A DNA stretch of 64,000 bases from Atrina japonica (GCA_030159075.1 BROG01000301.1:1-64000), one strand, 5' to 3'; positions 34,817-47,261 are shown, counted from the first letter of the stretch. The notes: a model not told the origin generated them from the letters alone. Numbers and translations are program-made.

Positions 34817-34895
<79 letters not shown>
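34817..34895. repeat. (AT)n microsatellite
   Basis: About 39 uninterrupted units. Confidence 0.97.
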
Positions 34896-34900
<5 letters not shown>

Positions 34901-36004
34901 CAATAGTCGATACAGTACATCAAATTTTCCCAACAAGTAGTGTTTGTGTTTCAGTGTTTATAACCGCATTAATTTCAGGTTATCTGAATTACATTAGAGG
35001 TACAGATAAAAAAAAACATAACATTTAATTTTTGCAATGAAGGTGGTTGGATTCCAAAATTTCCGAAATCACGCCAGTATAAATGTTTTCGCTATAAAGG
35101 TCTAAAACATAACTATCTAAACTGTGACTCATACAAAAGGCATGTTGGTAACACGGTTAAAAGAAGTAATTACAGTTCCTATAATTACATAATTCATTTG
35201 ACCAATTAAACAATTTTATATCGACCGAGACGTCTCATCTGTTTTTAGGATTAGACGGTGACAGGTGACACTTAATTAATTACAGCCTAACTTACTAAAT
35301 GTAAATTAAAATACCCCGGCAAACTACAAAGAGAAATAAGTATGATTTTATAATAACAACTACTAACAGTTATGCAAAAATAAAATAATGTGTACCAAAA
35401 ACTTCGGGGAGGGGACCAGGGCAAAACTAGGAAGCTCAGAAGCCAAACCACCATATGTTCCGGGTTTTACGGAATTAAAATTGTACTAATTACTTTGTCG
35501 GGGAGATAACGTTCCCGTGTATTAACAAATTCTTAGAATAGATACGGGTAGTTTTGCATTTTTTTTTTTGCGTGTACGCAACCGCGTGTATTTGCATACT
35601 ATTTACCACGCTCTGGCAATACTTTATAACGGCTACAACGGGAAGTTTATTTCAACAATACGCATGTATTTGCTCTTTTATCCACCAGGTCACTTTCATG
35701 TGACGTAGACGAGATAAAAGATTGAATTAAATCTGCAAGTAAAGTTTTAGCCGACGACAGCGCATGTTGCTTCAAATCGATAGCAAGACATGCACAAACA
35801 TATACATCAACAAGAGATCTAGTTACCCCCATTTTTGAGTTATCTATATTTAAACAATATAACATTATTTAAATGTAAAATATATAAGAGGCACGTGATA
35901 TCATTATTGGTCACGATCGCAGGATTAAAAATTATAATAAAGATTATTTCAATAGCATTGATAATCATGAAATTGTATACAATATACATTTTAAACAATT
36001 CAGA

Positions 36005-36009
<5 letters not shown>
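34896..36009. other. Intergenic stretch with one unexplained small ORF
   Basis: On the minus strand, 35865-35647 is an ATG-initiated 72-codon frame whose composition is ordinary (no repeat or AT bias). It contains no domain I recognise, so it is recorded only as a candidate. The rest shows nothing identifiable. Confidence 0.3.

Positions 36010-36062
<53 letters not shown>
36010..36062. repeat. (AT)n microsatellite
   Basis: About 26 uninterrupted units. Confidence 0.96.
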
Positions 36063-36064
<2 letters not shown>

Positions 36065-36740
36065 GATTTAGGTCAATGATATTATCAACACAACATTCAG
36101 GTAATTAGAAATCGATTACCATATATTAAGCTAAAGTTTGTATCGAGTTCGTCTTTATTTTATAAGTAATACGATCGAAATTTGTTTTTATGTACATTTC
36201 AACTACAACGATGCCGTGAATCCTACCAGTATCAAATGTTAGTATCTTAACGGTATGTTCCTTGTGTCTACCACGGTAAACACTCTTTGTTTGTACAATA
36301 TATTGGAATACCTGGTACATTTGTAATAAATATTTACATAGCATGAATGTGCGATTTTTCAATGTATTTTTTTTTATGTCTCTAGAATGTGCACAGAATT
36401 ATCCCAAAAGTATAAAAAAAAATGATACACTTCTAGGCAACGCGAGGAGATCCATTTTAAAGTTAGTGATCTCTCGAAAAATATTCCGCTCAAGTGCTGT
36501 TTGTCGCCAAAGTTCCGATGAAAGTTTCAATTAGTTAAAAATGAAAAAATTACCACTTATGAAGACTTAAATACTCATTTTACTTTATGGTACAGCTGAA
36601 TTATTACACAAATGTGTCCAGGTCCTCATATTATAGCACACTTAAATTGGGGTACAGTTTAGGGATGAGTTAGTTCTCCATTGAGTGAGAGTTTTTACAA
36701 ATTAGAAAATGGGTTCCTATTCAAATATTTTCCAGCACTG

Positions 36741-36743
<3 letters not shown>

Positions 36744-36836
<93 letters not shown>
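36744..36836. repeat. Compound (CA)n(TA)n microsatellite
   Basis: CA units at 36744-36792 pass directly into TA units to 36836. Confidence 0.97.
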
Positions 36837-36838
<2 letters not shown>

Positions 36839-37275
36839 ATTCCTCTTAATTGCATAGCCAAAATGTCGGAGAAAAGTATGCAAATAACAGAAATATGCAA
36901 TTGACAGGAATAGAGTATTTTAGTGAATAATGGTGATTTAAATTCAATTAGTCCTTTCAGTTGTGTGTATAATACTATTATAAACATCCTAAGTACACTA
37001 TAATGGAATCTCATTCAGCAGTAGGGTTAAATAATATCATAAAAGCAAAATTTTCATAAAACTTAGTTTGGTATGTTCTCATTTTAATGAAAATAGTATG
37101 CACACACATAAGTTTTAATCATAATCAGTACACTTCCCCCCATTTTGAGGAATATTTTATGCAATTAACAGGAATTCTTGGTTTAACCTATGCAATTAAA
37201 ATGAATATTTTACATATAAGAGATAGGGAATGGTTTTGTGTTTTGAGTTATTATGCAATTAACAGGAATATGCAA
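36837..37275. repeat. Possible TIR element with repeated TTAATTGCATA ends
   Basis: ATTCCTCTTAATTGCATA near 36840 is the inverted match, with one mismatch, of TATGCAATTAACAGGAAT near 37252. Further direct copies of GCAATT(A/G)ACAGGAAT lie near 36898 and 37159. The octamer ATGCAAAT occurs at both ends. Boundaries are tentative. Confidence 0.4.
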
Positions 37276-38587
37276 TCACCAAGTATGCAAATATATATTA
37301 ATATTTATTCTTAGGTTGCTTAGTACTACAATAACATAAGGTGTTTTAACTTTTGCATTTACCTGCCGTCCAAGCAATCAATAATTCAAACAGCAACATA
37401 GGCGTAGGAAGCAAAGGCAGGAGAGATGGGGGGGGAACCTTTTCACATACAAGCAAAATTCCTATACTATCAAAACGGAAGTAAATTGTTTCAAATGTAA
37501 TGACAAAATTGTCCGCACACGTGTGCGCGCGTGTATGTGTGTTGCATTGAAAACGTTTAATAATGCATCAATCCAAGCCATATCAAATTTGAATTGAGGA
37601 CAACGAAGACAGCTCATTATACAATGTTTACATGTCTAACATGTCAAAACATCAGGAAGTTACCGAAAAATATCGATTTACAAAATAAAATACAGAAAAA
37701 ACACATATCAAAATCAACTTTGTACTTACTTGAGGTGCAGTGAAATAATGGTGCGTGTATATCAAATCGCTTCAGTCCCGTATTTTAAAGCAACCGTATA
37801 TAGTGTTTGTTCAAGATTTGTAAATTTAGCTCAGGTTGTACATGTATGACGAAGGTAAGACCACTACCAATGGACTTATCAACGAGTCGCCGGAAATATT
37901 TCAAGTGCTCACGCCATCGCGTTGTTCAGCTCTCGTGATTCTGTACTCTTGGGGATTTAAATATTTAAATATTTTTAAGATTCAGTCGACCCGAACCGAG
38001 CGATATATATACATGTATGTATATATATTTGGCACGACCAAAAACTTCGTCAATTTTACACGAGAAAACGCGACATTGGATTTCACGTTAAAAACTCCAT
38101 TTATTAAATAAGGGGAGGTGGGAAAGTCACGAACAAAGTGTCAGAAAAAGAATGACTCCAAAACCTTATAAAAGTATAAAGATAAAAGGTCATATTGCGA
38201 TAAAAATATCACTTAGAAGTTTGTTCATGACAGTGTTACGATACAGATATAGTTGGCGGATCACGGAATTCCCCAAATGACAAGAAATATAGATGTTTGT
38301 TTTGTTTCAGTGCCTATCTTATGTATCATTTTCAGTGTTATGAAGGGTGGACCTAGAATTTTTTAAACTGGGACTTTATCGTTAAGCAAATGTGAATCGA
38401 TATAAAACAAATGCTATTAATGGTGTATCATTTAAGCACAGATAAAGTAATGGAATGATTGCAAATTGATTGATTGATTGATTGCTGACAATTTGTCATT
38501 TTATATAAGGATGTAATTTGCCGTCTAGGTGAAATGCCATAATATTTTACCGTTGTTATGCACCGACTATCTGACAATCGGTCCTTG
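37276..38587. other. Intergenic stretch
   Basis: A fragment ATAGGCGTAGGAAGCAAAGG at 37399 followed by a G-run looks like one end of repeat family E. Otherwise no gene or element is recognised. Confidence 0.4.
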
Positions 38588-38936
38588 CGCATGCACTCTC
38601 CAATAATCTCTCAGTGTCAACTTTTAAAAAGAAGTCCCAAAACACGAGGTCATTAATCCAAAGAATATATATGAACCAAATTACACACAGTATGGCAACT
38701 TTTCGAAAAAATATAGTCCCTATATTTATATCCATTTTTTAAAAAGTATTTTCACCTCAAATAGTATTTTTTTCTATGTCAGCACTGAAAATATATGCAA
38801 AAAGGCAGATATTTTATAAAGAATAAAATCTATAGTAGATTTATATATTTTGCCAGAAAATGATAAAAAGTGGAGACGTCCACAGAAATTGTTGAGGAGT
38901 GCAAGGACCGATTTACTCTGTGTAAGAAATTGATAG

Positions 38937-39119
38937 CATAGGCGTCGGAAGCAAACTGACAGGGGGGGGGGGGTAAACCAACTTAAACACACACACACAC
39001 ACACGCCAGAAATGTCTGGAGGCTAAGCCCCAATTTTCAACACCTATGTCTATCTTTGCAAAAAAGGGGGGGGACTAAGCCCCCTACCCCCCCCCCCCCC
39101 CCCGGTTCCGACGCCTATG
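38937..39119. mobile_element. Repeat family E, copy 1: TIR element with G-run and C-run
   Basis: The termini CATAGGCGTCGGAAGC and GGTTCCGACGCCTATG are inverted. Inside lie a G-run, a CA microsatellite, CTGGAGGCTAAGCCCCAATT, another G-run and a long C-run. Confidence 0.75.
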
Positions 39120-39251
39120 GATAGTCAAGCTTAACTTTTATTATACTAGTATTATTTTTGACTATATATGCGTTTTTTAAAAACCCCTGAATTTGACTGA
39201 ATAAGAAACACATTATTATTTTCCACCATTCACATAGTAAATTGTATTTTG

Positions 39252-39418
39252 TATAGGTATACCAAGGTAAAAGTGGCACATCCGGATTCACTTAAAAACC
39301 AAAATAACACCATCGATTTTCAAAAAGCAGGTTATGCAGTTAAAACTTATTACCTTGCATTGATAGTGAAACTTTAACACTTTTGTGTCCACTAGCAGCC
39401 TGTGTTATGATTTAACTT
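39252..39418. mobile_element. MITE family F, copy truncated at the duplication junction
   Basis: Begins TATAGGTATACCAAGGTAAA and stops after GTTATGATTTAACTT, where the right duplicate begins. Confidence 0.72.
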
Positions 39419-40249
39419 CGCATGCACTCCCCAATAATCTCTCAGTGTCAACTTCTAAAAAGAAGTCCCAAAACACGAGGCCATTAATCCAAAGAATATA
39501 TATGAACCAAATTACACACAGTATGGCAACTTTTCGAAAAAATATAGTCCCTATATTTATATCCATTTTTTTAAAAAGTATTTTCACCTCAAATAGTAAT
39601 TTTTCTATGTCAGCACTGAAAATATATGCAAAAAGGCAGATATTTTATAAAGAACAAAATCTATAGTAGATTTATATATTTTGCCAGAAAATGATAAAAA
39701 GTGGAGACGTCCACAGAAATTGTTGAGGAGTGCAAGGACCGATTCACTCTGTGTAAGAAATTGATAGCATAGGCGTCGGAAGCAAACTGACAGGGGGGGG
39801 GGGGGGGGGTAAACCAACTTAAACACACACACACACGCCAGAAATGTCTGGAGGCTAAGCCCCAATTTTCAACACCTATGTCTATCTTTGCAAAAAAGTG
39901 GGGGAGGGGGGCTAAGCCCCCTAGCCCCCGCCCCCCGGTTCCGACGCCTATGGATAGTCAAGCTTAACTTTTATTATACTAGTATTATTTTGACTATATA
40001 TGCGTTTTTTAAAACCCCTGAATTTGACTGAATAAGAAACACATTATTATTTTCCATCATTCACATAGTAAATTGTATTTTGTATAGGTATACCAAGGTA
40101 AAAGTGGCACATCCGGATTCACTTAAAAACCAAAATAACACCATCGATTTTCAAAAAACAGGTTATGCAGTTAAAACTTATTACCTTGCATTGATAGTGA
40201 AACTTTAACACTTTTGTGTCGACTAGCAGCTTGTGTTATGATTTAACTT
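39419..40249. repeat. 831-bp tandem duplication, right copy
   Basis: Starts at CGCATGCACTCCCCAATAAT. The family F element at its end is complete and continues past the duplication to about 40293, so the right breakpoint lies inside that element. The high identity indicates a recent event. Confidence 0.93.
39768..39952. mobile_element. Repeat family E, copy 2 (in right duplicate)
   Basis: Same termini and order as copy 1. The G-run near 39795 is longer and the C-run near 39930 shorter, showing slippage since the duplication. Confidence 0.75.
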
Positions 40250-40293
40250 AGACTCGTTGTTTGTAAACATCTGCCAATTGACCTTGGTAATAT
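40083..40293. mobile_element. MITE family F, complete copy
   Basis: Begins TATAGGTATACCAAGGTAAA and ends with ATTGACCTTGGTAATATG. It spans the right edge of the 831-bp duplication. Confidence 0.72.
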
Positions 40294-40380
40294 GTTTGTG
40301 AAATTTTTGTCGACGACAGAGTATAAAAGAGGAATGAATTTGATGAACTTGTGCAGAGGACCATTACCATTGCCCAGAAC

Positions 40381-43310
40381 AGACAGGCGAGTACCAGTCT
40401 GTCTACACCAACGATAACAGACAGGCGAGTACCAGTCTGTCTACACCAGTGATAACAGACAGGCGAGTACCAGTCTGTCTACACCAACGATAACAGACCG
40501 ACGAATAACAGTCTGTCTACACCAATGATAACAGACCGACGAGTACCAGTCTGTCTACACCAACAATAACAGACCGACGATTACCAGTCTGTCTACACCA
40601 ATGATAACAGACCGACGATTACCAGTCTGTCTACACCAATGATAACAGACCGACGAGAACCAGTCTGTCTACACCAACGATTACAGACAGGCGAGTACCA
40701 GCATGTCTACACCAGTGATAACAGACAGGCGAATACCAGTCTGTCTACACCAGTGATAACAGACCGACGAGTACCAGTCTGTCTACACCAGTGATAACAG
40801 ACCGACGAGTACCAGTCTGTCTACACCAGTGATAACAGACAGGCGAGTACCAGCCTGTCTACACCAACGAGAACAGACCGACGAGTATCAGTCTGTCTAC
40901 ACCAGTGATAACAGACAGGCGAGTACAAGTCTGTCTACACCAACGATAACAGACCAACGAGGATCATTCTTTCTACACCAACGATAACAGACCGACGAAT
41001 AACAGTCTGTCTAAACCAGTGATAACAGACAGGCGAGTACCAGTCTGTCTACACAAATGATAACAGACAGGCGAGTATTAGTCTATCTACACCAGTGATA
41101 ACAGATCTAGACCGACGATTACCAGTCTGTCTACACCAGTGATAACAGACCGACGATGACCAGTCTGTCTACACCAACAATAACAGACCGACGATTTCCA
41201 GTCTGTCTACACCAATGATAACAGACCGACGATTACCAGTCTGTCTACACCAATGATAACAGACCGACGAGTATCAGTCTGTCTACACAAATGATAACAG
41301 ACCGATGGGTACCAGTGCGTCCACACCGATGATAACAGACCGGCGAATAACAGTCTGTTTACACCAGTGATAACAGACCGATGGGTACCAGTGCGTCTAT
41401 ACCAGTGATAACAGACCGATGGGTACCAGTGCGTCTACACCGATGATAACAGACCGGCAAATAACAGTCTGTCTACACTAGTGATAACAGACCGACTAGT
41501 AACAGTCTGTCTACACCACCGATAACAGACAGGCGAGTACAAGTCTGTTTACACCAATGATAACAGACCGACGAGTACCATTCTGTCTACACCAACGATA
41601 ACAGACCGACGATTACCAGTCTGTTTACACCAATGATATCAGACCGACGAGTACCATTCTGTCTACACCAATGATAACAGACAGGCGAGTACCAGTCTGT
41701 CTACACCAGTGATAACAGACAGGCGAGTACCAGTCTGTCTACACCCAAGATAACAGACCGGCAAATAACAGTCTGTCTACACTAGTGATAACAGACCGAC
41801 TAGTAACAGTCTGTCTACACCAACGATAACAGACAGGCGAGTACCAGTCTGTCTACACCAATGATAACAGACCGACGAGTACCAGTCTGTCTATACCAGT
41901 GATAATAGACGGACGAGTACCAGTCTGTCTACACGAACGATAACAGACCGACGAGTACCAGTCTGTCTACACCAACGATAACAGACAGGCGAGTACCAGT
42001 CTGTCTACACCAGTGATAACAAACAGGCGAATACCAGTCTGTCTACACCAACGATAACAGACCGACGAGTAACAGTCTGTCTACACCAACGATAACAGAC
42101 AGGCGAGTACCAGTCTGTCTATACCAGTCATAACAGACCAACGAGAACCAGTCTGTCTATACCAGTGATAACAGACCGACGAGTAACAGTCTGTCTACAC
42201 CAACGATAAAAGACCGACGAGTAACAGTCTGTCTACACCAACGATAACAGACAGGCGAGTACCAGTCTGTCTATACCAGTCATAACAGACCGACGAGTAC
42301 CAGTCTGTCTATACCAGTGATAACAGACCGACGAGTAACAGTCTGTCTACACCAATGATAACAGACCGACGAGTACCAGTCTGTCTATACCAACGATAAC
42401 AGACCGACGAGTACCAATCTGTCTATACCAATCATAACAGACCGACGAGTACCAGTCTGTCTACACCAGTGATAACAGACCGACGAGTAACAGTCTGTCT
42501 ACACCAACGATAACAGACAGGCGAGTACCAGTCTGTGTATACCAACGATAACAGACCGACGGGTACCAATCTGTCTATACCAATCATAACAGACCGACGA
42601 GTACCAGTCTGTCTACACCAACGATAACAGATCGACGAGTAACAGTCTGTCTACACCAACGATAACAGACAGGCGAGTACCAGTCTGTCTACACCAATGA
42701 TAACAGACAGGCGAGTAACAGTCTGTCTATATCAATGATAACAGACCTACCAGTACCAGTCTGTCTACACCAGTGATAACAGACAGACGAGTACTAGCCT
42801 GTCTACACCAATGATAACAGACAGGCGAGTAACAGTCTGTCTATATCAGTGATAACAGACCGACCAGTACCAGTCTGTCTACACCAATGATAACAGACAG
42901 GCGAGTAACAGTCTGTCTTTATCAATGATAAGAGACAGGCGAGTACTAGTCTGTCTACACCAATGATAACAGACAGGCGAGTAACAGTCTGTCTACACCA
43001 ACGATAACAGACAGGCGAGTAACAGTCTGTCTACACCAACAATAACAGACAGGTGAGTACTAGTCTGTGTTCACCAGTGATAACAGATCTAGACCGACGT
43101 GTACCAGTCTGTCTACACCCATGATACCAGACCGACGAATACCAGTCTCTCTGCACCAACGATAACAGACAGGCGAGTAACAGTCTGTCTACACCAACGA
43201 TAACAGACAGGCGAGTAACAGTCTGTCTACACCAACGATAACAGACAGGGGAGTAACAGTCTGTCTACACCAATGATAACATACCTGCGAGTACCAGTCT
43301 ATCTACACCA
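40381..43310. repeat. 38-bp satellite, about 77 copies, each unit with a short inverted repeat
   Basis: The unit is ACAGACAGGCGAGTACCAGT followed by CTGTCTACACCAACGATA. ACAGAC and GTCTGT, 12 bases apart, are self-complementary in nearly every unit. Two subtypes (ACAGACAGGCG and ACAGACCGACG) are mixed through the array, with AACGATA/AATGATA/AGTGATA variants. A unit extended to GATAACAGATCTAGACCGAC occurs twice, near 41099 and 43078. 38 is not a multiple of three, so it is not coding. A TATAAAAG lies 60 bp upstream at 40322. Confidence 0.95.
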
Positions 43311-44255
43311 TTTATTGGATGGGTGAAAATACAAAATTTAAACATGTTGTAAATGTTGTAATTTAACTCGCCCAGTAAATTCAAAATTTACATACCGTAA
43401 AACAATAAAATATTAATTCATCAACCCCTGCAATGACATTTAGACCTACTAAATAAATAGTATCTTCTATCGTTAACTCCAATTCAATATACATAGAAAT
43501 CTTTCGATATTTCTGGATTTTTCTGTTGGCAAGACGCAACTGCTATAAAAAAGCAAAATTGCAAATTCATCAATACAAAATTTGTCAGATTTCTACCAAA
43601 CAAACAGCATTTTAGGTCAAATGAAATTGTCAACAGGTGACATTTTAACATTTTGTAAACCAGAATGAAAACCATCGAAACATATTTTTACACAATGTTA
43701 TAATGCAACTTAAATAATTGAAGAGTTAATAATATGGTTCTAGAATACAGAAATCATAAATAATGATTATTTCATAACTTCTACGGAACCTGACATTTTA
43801 TTTGAAAATCCAAAATATGGTTTCTAAAAAACCATGTGTGTGTGTGTGTACGAGCTTTGCTGTTTGTTGACTATATACTAGTTGGCCCTAGAGAAATACA
43901 TTGTAAGCACAATTTTTTTTCATAAATGGGCAATATTTGAACTAGCCTAAATATCACGAGTGGCATTTATAAGACAGGTATATATGTAGTACTTTTTCAA
44001 GAATGTTTAGATAACTGTATCTAGTATATTTAAGAATATGTGCACATACGTGTACTCATTACAATAATGTGTAATAAGGTATAACACGGAGTTACGCCGT
44101 ATTACACTGCAGTTGGATACAGTGTTTGCACCGGAACCACTTTTCTAAATGGAATTCAAATCATCCAATATATTTGATGACGTCTTTAAAAGTGTTATCA
44201 ATTTTAAATTTGTTTACACATATAAATTTATAAGTGGCATGAAATGAATACAAAA
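43311..44255. other. Intergenic stretch
   Basis: A short (GT)n run lies at about 43836-43849. No gene or dispersed element recognised. Confidence 0.45.
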
Positions 44256-44400
44256 CTACACAAATGTTCCTATCCGTATTATCAGACTGCACTTGATCGT
44301 TTCAGCGGATGGATTCAACTCGAGATACGCTTTCGTTGAATCCATTCGCTACAACGATCGCGTGCAGTCTGGTGATATAGATTGAAACATATTTGTACAC
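44256..44400. repeat. Long imperfect hairpin (arms about 60 bp)
   Basis: ATCAGACTGCACTTGATCGT at 44281 pairs with the complement near 44354-44376 (CGATCGCGTGCAGTCTGGTG), and GGATTCAAC pairs with GTTGAATCC around a loop of about 14 bases. Weaker pairing extends outward to ACACAAATGTT and CATATTTGTAC. It may be a MITE or a hairpin-forming noncoding sequence. Confidence 0.7.
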
Positions 44401-44544
44401 ATTTCTGTTCACATGTACTTGCGTATTGACTACATGTATACCCAGTTAACACACATACGTTATTAAAACATTTCCAAAACATTTCAATTTGGTTTTGGAA
44501 ACGATTCCTAAAAATGTTTCAATAATGTTATTTTGGATGGTTTT

Positions 44545-44670
44545 AAAGACGTTTTAAAACATTTTCAAAAAACATTATTCAGCAACGTTTTAAAACATTT
44601 TCAGAAAACATTATTGAACAACGTTTTAAAACATTCTCGGAAAACATTATTGAACAACGTTTTAGTAACA
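44545..44670. repeat. 36-bp tandem repeat, about 3.5 copies
   Basis: The unit is AACGTTTTAAAACATTTTCA followed by GAAAACATTATTGAAC. Because 36 is a multiple of three the plus strand shows a short repetitive ORF (Val-Leu-Lys-His). AACGTTTTAAAAC is partly palindromic, and related words spread over 44460-44710. Confidence 0.8.
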
Positions 44671-44710
44671 TTATATGAAAATATTTTCCTAAAATGTTTA
44701 GAAAATGTTC

Positions 44711-45626
44711 TCTTCATGACTATAAACAATTGAAACTGGATTGATTTTAGGAATGAATACATAAGAGAAATTCAAATTATTATCTCAACATTGTTATACT
44801 ATATACATTAAATGAACTACAGAATGTAATTGTTTATTGAACACTTGTGTTGCTTTATCAAGTACTAATCCAATGTGGACTTATGAGTGCTCTCTTTAAC
44901 TTCTTCCTGTCTGGCCTTTGTGTCTGAAATAGATAACAAATAATTTAAAATTGTGTTAAAACATTCATATTCTCTAAACATCATACTTCAATTATTTTAC
45001 CTCATACATTGCTAATAATTAATGTAGGTCAAAAGTCTGCCCTGGCCTGATTTTAAGTTTTTGCGATAGTTTTTAATATTGTGTTGCATGTATTTTTATT
45101 GGGCTTCATATATCTGTATACACTTGTAGGTATATACTATTAGTTTACAGGTATTCTCTTTCGGAAACAAAAACAAGACTAAATATATTCCCCAAAGTAG
45201 GGGAGTGCAGGTTCAATATTTTGATTTCCTTTGATTTCACGCATTAATGTCGCTGCAATATTTGTGTATCGACAAGTAACCTGTTACCGCTGTTATGGTT
45301 TGATTTTCGTAAATAATAATAATTTTTTTACATAGTCCATTCACTGTAAACGTGGGAATTTACGCGTGGGGCTAATTTACACTAAATATGCAATAATTAG
45401 TTTTTCGTATAAATTAAACCCCGCGTACCAGTCCAAAGTAAGGTGTGACATCGCGTAAAACCTCCCCATGTTTATGGTTTGCAAAAGGAAATTGCCTTAG
45501 TTTGACTTAGTTAATTACATATCCGTTTGGTGTTAATTAAGATGAGCATATTTTACTGTAAGATCTTACTTTACCTGTGTTAATAGATTTGATATGCTCA
45601 AGTTGACATGCATTTATAGCAAAATC
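44711..45626. other. Intergenic stretch
   Basis: A fragment of family F (TATCGACAAGTAACCTGTTA at about 45268) and a segment resembling 20.5 kb (TGACATCGCGTAAAACCTCC at about 45448) are present. No gene is recognised. Confidence 0.4.
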
Positions 45627-45862
45627 CATATAACCTGGCGGGATGGAGTCTTGTGAACATTATCTTGACCTGGACGAGTTTAAAGTTTAGGTAATAAAAG
45701 ATCATATCAAAATTACACTGACTAGAGTAACCGTTCCTTCTTGTCATCATAAATAAGAGAGTATTCAGTTAGGAATAAAACGTGCAGTTTGTCATAACCG
45801 AAAAGTGAGTAGATTCATCCGTATGATAATCAAAAGGTTCCTCCGCCCCGCCATCTTATGTG
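45627..45862. mobile_element. MITE family C, copy 2 (236 bp)
   Basis: The left end CATATAACCTGGCGGGATGG is inverted relative to CCGCCCCGCCATCTTATGTG at the right. Collinear with 30934-31176 apart from small indels. Confidence 0.8.
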
Positions 45863-45896
45863 AATCGGATAATGCATTGTATTTAAGTTCTTTATT

Positions 45897-46760
45897 ATTC
45901 GCCGCCAGGAGGCGGCGAATATATTTCAAATTAAGTTAGGAAGTAGTATATGGAAGGAGCTGTTAGTTTCTTTGAACGCGGAAGTAATGACGTAGTAATT
46001 TTATTTGAGGCAAAAACGCTATTAAATTTCAGATATGAAAGTGATGTTGGTTTGTTTCATAAATAATCAGCATCTAAATTTTTTTAATGCAATTAAGGTA
46101 TAATACCGCGATTCGTATTTTTTGTAGAGACATAGACATAAGAAATGAAATAACGATAAGTGGGAGACATTAGTCGAAATGATGGGAGCAATCATTACGT
46201 GATTGCTTTTGATTTTGATAAGAGCATGATATCCTATTATATAAGTTTAGTGGACGACGGAAATTTGGAAACAAAATGTTTTTTATCATTTAAAATGATT
46301 TCGTTTGTGCAAAACGGAATAGATATAACACCGAAAACGAAATGTGTCGTATGAAATATTGATGATTGGGAGAACAACAAAGTGAAAACGGGTCGGACGA
46401 TTTACCGAAACAGACCTTAATTACTGAAGCACACCATTTTTACTTTTATTTCGACATAAAAACTGTAGTACATGTAGTACATGTTAAAAGTCTACATATA
46501 ATAAAATGTTACTTTTAACACGAGTTTTGTGTAATAATGGATAAAGTTAGAATTATCATGTTAAACAAGATCGAACCACTCTAGCCGGCTAGGCCAACAA
46601 TGAACGAAACAGACTGGAATATGGACTTGTTTTAAAAAAAATAATTCTGAATTATTCCATAAATGTTTTTCTAAATTACGTTTTATATACATGTACATGT
46701 ATACTTCCTTTGAAATACCTTTGGCGGCGAATTGATGCTTTGCATCAAGTTTTTCTTGTT
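45897..46760. mobile_element. Candidate nonautonomous Helentron/Helitron-like element
   Basis: The left end is a perfect 10-bp-arm hairpin, ATTCGCCGCC-AGGA-GGCGGCGAAT (45897-45920). The right end repeats GGCGGCGAATTGATGC and forms a second hairpin, TTGATGC-TTT-GCATCAA, close to the terminus. There are no terminal inverted repeats in the usual sense. Terminal hairpins and lack of coding capacity fit Helentron-derived elements known in bivalves. The class is inferred from structure only; the 64-codon ORF at 46160-46354 has no known domain. Confidence 0.55.
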
Positions 46761-47029
46761 AATTCTTCATCCGCCCTGGATATGAAACTTGAAGTGAATC
46801 CACATGATTGAAGTAAGATTCTTAGTTTATATAAAATTTGTAGGTTCAATATGTTTGGATTTTAACTTTTGTTGGAATTTTGTGGAAAGTGTGGAAACTA
46901 TATATTTTTGGAAACCTTATAGTATAAACAATCAGAAAACCAATGTTTCCATTTGCCCCGAGTCCTGTATGGGGTCCTCCTCGGATTTTATAACATGGCA
47001 GCCTTGAAAAAGATTTTCTTCAATATATC

Positions 47030-47190
47030 AGCATCTAATTTACAAATTTAAAAAAATCGTTTTTACGACTTACATTGATGTACAATAACAAATGCGAGAA
47101 ATATACAGGGATAAAAATTCATTCATTACTATATATTTTTAAATACCATTCATTACTATATATTTTTGAATATCCCTTTAATTAATTGAA
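47030..47190. mobile_element. MITE family A, decayed fragment
   Basis: Carries the left-half word order (CAATAACAAATGCGAGAAAT, then CAGGGATAAAAATTCAT) and a duplicated TTCATTACTATATATTTTT. It ends in ATCCCTTTAATTAATTGAAT. Confidence 0.4.
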
Positions 47191-47261
47191 TTTGGTGTTG
47201 TCCAACTTCAATGTCAGTTAATCAACAATTATAATATTTAAACATTTAGACTCTTAGCTTT

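Larger units (their letters stand above)
38588..39418. repeat. 831-bp tandem duplication, left copy
   Basis: Starts at CGCATGCACTCTCCAATAAT and is collinear with 39419-40249 with few mismatches and small homopolymer length changes. Contains one family E element (38937-39119) and a family F element (39252-39418) that is cut off at the junction. Confidence 0.93.

Noticed and set aside
35647..35865. 72-codon minus-strand ORF as a gene
   Set aside because: Composition is ordinary and it has an ATG, but there is no recognisable domain, splice evidence or repeat support; kept only as a weak candidate.
40381..43310. CRISPR-like array
   Set aside because: The regular 38-bp period superficially suggests repeats and spacers, but the whole unit is repeated with no unique spacers, and the context is eukaryotic.
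46160..46354. 64-codon ORF inside the Helentron-like element as a Rep or helicase remnant
   Set aside because: No motif of either protein is present and the frame is short.
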